Part shown: positions 16,171-17,781 of the stretch, piece after piece
Layout of the letters: every line of letters starts with the position of its first letter
How positions within the stretch are numbered: position 1 is the first letter of the stretch
NCBI GenBank assembly: GCA_031267995.1
Contig: JAIRXZ010000033.1
Location: forward strand, 1 to 17,781
DNA length: 17,781 nucleotides
Reading direction: 5' to 3'
Source of the DNA: Odoribacteraceae bacterium
GTDB lineage: Bacteria > Bacteroidota > Bacteroidia > Bacteroidales > Marinifilaceae
Position numbers and translations under genes: made by a program
The notes under the pieces: generated by a model
Told to the model about the DNA's origin: nothing
Database searches by the model: none
Seen by the model: only the letters and a program-made list of their open reading frames with translations

Positions 16171-17127
16171 ATGGACGCTATTGTTAAAACAAACTTCAAC
16201 TTCCCCTGGCAAAAAGGGCGGTACGTCGGCAAGGTGCGCGACGTCTACAACATCAACGACGACCTGCTGGTGATGATCGTCACGGATCGCATCTCCGCCT
16301 TCGACGTCGTGCTGCCGGAGGGGATTCCCTACAAGGGGCAGGTGCTGAACCAGATTGCCGCGCGGTTTCTCGACGCTACCGCCGATATTCTCCCCAATTG
16401 GAAGGTGGCCGTGCCCGACCCGATGGTTACCGTCGGTTACCGCTGCAAGCCTTTCAAGGTGGAAATGGTGATCAGGGGATACCTCTCCGGCCACGCCTGG
16501 AGGGAGTACCGGGAGGGAAAACGCTACATCTGCGGGGTGAGAATGCCCGACGGGATGGTGGAAAACCAGGCTTTCCTCCAGCCGATTATCACGCCCACCA
16601 CCAAGGCCGCCGAGGGGCACGACGAGGATATTTCCAAGGAGGAGATCATCGACTCCGGTCTGGTGAGCGCCACCGATTACGAGGCGCTGGAGGAGTACAC
16701 GCGCGCCCTTTTCCGGCGAGGTGGCGAGATTGCCGCGCGACAGGGGCTGATCCTCGCGGACACGAAGTACGAGTTCGGGAAACGGAACGGGAGGATCTTC
16801 CTGATCGACGAGATTCATACCCCCGATTCCTCCCGCTATTTCCACGCCGAGGGCTACTCCGCGCGCCTCACCAGGGGCGAGAAGCAACGGCAACTCTCCA
16901 AGGAGTTCGTGCGCGAATGGCTGATGGAAAACGGGTTCCAGGGTAAACACGGGGAGAGCGTTCCCGATATGACGCCGGGAATCGTGCGCGAAATCACGGA
17001 GCGCTACGTCGAGCTGTACGAGAATATCACGGGCATCCCCTTCGAGAAGGCCGACGGCTTCCACGTGCTCGAACGCGTGGAGCGAAACGTCACCCGCTTC
17101 CTGCAAACTCGAAAGGAAGGGATATAA
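16171..17127 (+). CDS. purC: Phosphoribosylaminoimidazole-succinocarboxamide synthase (SAICAR synthetase)
   Basis: This 318-residue enzyme of purine biosynthesis ligates aspartate to CAIR with ATP. Recognisable SAICAR synthetase motifs are GKVRDVYNINDD (20-31), DRISAFDVVLPEGIPYKG (ATP site), MVIRGYLSGHAWREY, ILADTKYEFG and LIDEIHTPDSSRY. The length is that of the longer form found in Bacteroidota and eukaryote-like homologues rather than the roughly 240-residue E. coli type. The start is the first ATG, 20 bp after phoH in an A-rich gap without a Shine-Dalgarno sequence. The gene is cytoplasmic and the last of its unit; array 3 begins about 150 bp downstream. Confidence 0.96.
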   Translation: MDAIVKTNFNFPWQKGRYVGKVRDVYNINDDLLVMIVTDRISAFDVVLPEGIPYKGQVLNQIAARFLDATADILPNWKVAVPDPMVTVGYRCKPFKVEMVIRGYLSGHAWREYREGKRYICGVRMPDGMVENQAFLQPIITPTTKAAEGHDEDISKEEIIDSGLVSATDYEALEEYTRALFRRGGEIAARQGLILADTKYEFGKRNGRIFLIDEIHTPDSSRYFHAEGYSARLTRGEKQRQLSKEFVREWLMENGFQGKHGESVPDMTPGIVREITERYVELYENITGIPFEKADGFHVLERVERNVTRFLQTRKEGI

Positions 17128-17281
17128 CGGGGAATCGCCAGGAAAAAGATCAAGCCGTCGATCACGAGCAAGAGCGCGCTGCCACCCGCGGGGCGCCAAT
17201 GTTCGCGATCGGCGGCTTTCCGCGTTATCGGCGACACGAAAAAACAACACATTATTTCCTTCCCGACGACCGCCGTGGGGG
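17128..17281. other. Non-coding spacer after purC
   Basis: No supported gene and no clear hairpin with a U-tract was found between the purC stop and array 3. A minus-strand frame here has a hydrophobic stretch, but it runs into purC antisense and is not called. Confidence 0.45.
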
Positions 17282-17768
17282 TTCTAAAAAATTTAGAAGC
17301 GCCCCCGGAACACCGGAAATGCTTCTGAAAATTTCAGAACCGCTTTCGGAACACCGGAGACGCTTTCGAAAATTCCGAAAGCACTTCCGGAACACCGGAG
17401 ACGGTTCTGCGAAACGCAGAAGCACTTCCGGAACACCGGAGACGGTTCTGCGAAACGCAGAAGCGCTTCCGGAACACCGGAGACGGTTCTGCAAAACGCG
17501 GAAGCGCTTCCGGAACACCGGAGATGGTTCTGCAAAACGCAGAAGCGCTTCCGGGACACCGGAGATGGTTCTGCGAAACGCAGAAACGCTTCCGGAACAC
17601 CGGAGATGGTTCTGCAAAACGCGGAAACGCTTCCGGAACACTGGAAACGGTTCTGCAAAACGCGGAAACGCTTCCAGAACACCGGAGACGGTTCTGCAAA
17701 ACGCGGAAGCGCTACCGGAACACCGGAGACGGTTCTGAAATTTTCAGAACCGCTCCCGCGGACACGGG
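17282..17768. repeat. Inverted-repeat array 3, 41-bp unit with two alternating hairpins
   Basis: Twelve units start at 17282, 17323, 17364 and so on to 17733, each exactly 41 bp after the last. Every unit has hairpin A (TTCTGCGAAACGCAGAA, 7-bp arms, AAA loop) and, about 20.5 bp away centre to centre, hairpin B (TCCGGAACACCGGA, 5-bp arms, AACA loop). A-arm variants change in pairs: TTCTAAA/TTTAGAA at 17282, TTCTGAA/TTCAGAA at 17323 and 17733, TTTCG/CGAAA at 17364, TTCTGCG/CGCAGAA at 17405. Several other copies hold a T-G (U-G) wobble in the + strand (GCGGAA at 17487, 17610, 17651, 17692). The array lies 3' of purC and runs almost to the window end. Because 41 is not a multiple of 3, the long open frames through it shift frame each unit, which argues against coding. 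Confidence 0.93.
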
Positions 17769-17781
17769 CGGTTGCACCTTG

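Noticed and set aside
17004..17252. Minus-strand frame of 82 codons with a hydrophobic stretch after purC
   Set aside because: Half is antisense to purC, there is no start context, and the hydrophobic piece is short; a chance frame is more likely than a membrane peptide.
17199..17738. Plus-strand frame of 179 codons and three minus-strand frames through array 3
   Set aside because: The 41-bp unit shifts frame with each copy, yet several frames on both strands stay open, so the openness comes from unit composition; variation keeps stems, not amino acids.

Overview
The window most likely comes from a GC-rich member of the Bacteroidota, probably Bacteroidales. The evidence is a cassette of exo-glycosidases typical of that phylum (GH97, GH2, GH109, anomeric sugar kinase), start codons without Shine-Dalgarno sequences, and a promoter of the Bacteroidota form TTG-N19-TAnnTTTG in front of mazG. 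No rRNA, tRNA, CRISPR array, transposase or phage gene was seen.

Layout. Positions 12-231 hold a first array of short inverted repeats. Positions 440-8496 are a minus-strand operon transcribed in the order sugar kinase, GH109 lipoprotein, GH2 beta-galactosidase, GH97 alpha-galactosidase. The last two junctions carry strong hairpins. Positions 8698-9250 are a second array. An Fsr-like MFS exporter (9347-10543, minus) and a 1075-residue multidomain FAD/iron-sulfur dehydrogenase (10661-13888, minus) follow. A textbook intrinsic terminator (13937-13963) closes the next minus-strand unit, mazG plus a small unknown gene that overlaps it by ATGA. phoH and purC read rightward from 15215 to 17127, and a third array fills 17282-17768.

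Function. The four-gene operon looks like a periplasmic/cytoplasmic set for trimming terminal alpha-Gal, beta-Gal and alpha-GalNAc from host-type glycans, with phosphorylation of a released (amino)sugar. No SusC/SusD pair or sulfatase lies in the window. The remaining genes are housekeeping (mazG, phoH, purC), an efflux pump and an oxidase-like fusion of unknown substrate.

The most unusual content is intergenic. Three arrays with different sequences share one architecture: small dyads (typically a 5-bp arm, 4-nt centre, 5-bp arm) placed every 21 bp, or alternating every 20.5 bp (41-bp period). That is about two turns of B-DNA. Between and within arrays the arms change in a compensatory way (for example ATCTC/GAGAT in array 1 against ATCCC/GGGAT in array 2), so symmetry and spacing look conserved rather than sequence. 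Each array lies on the 3' side of a gene that has no clear U-tract terminator. I do not recognise this as a named repeat family.
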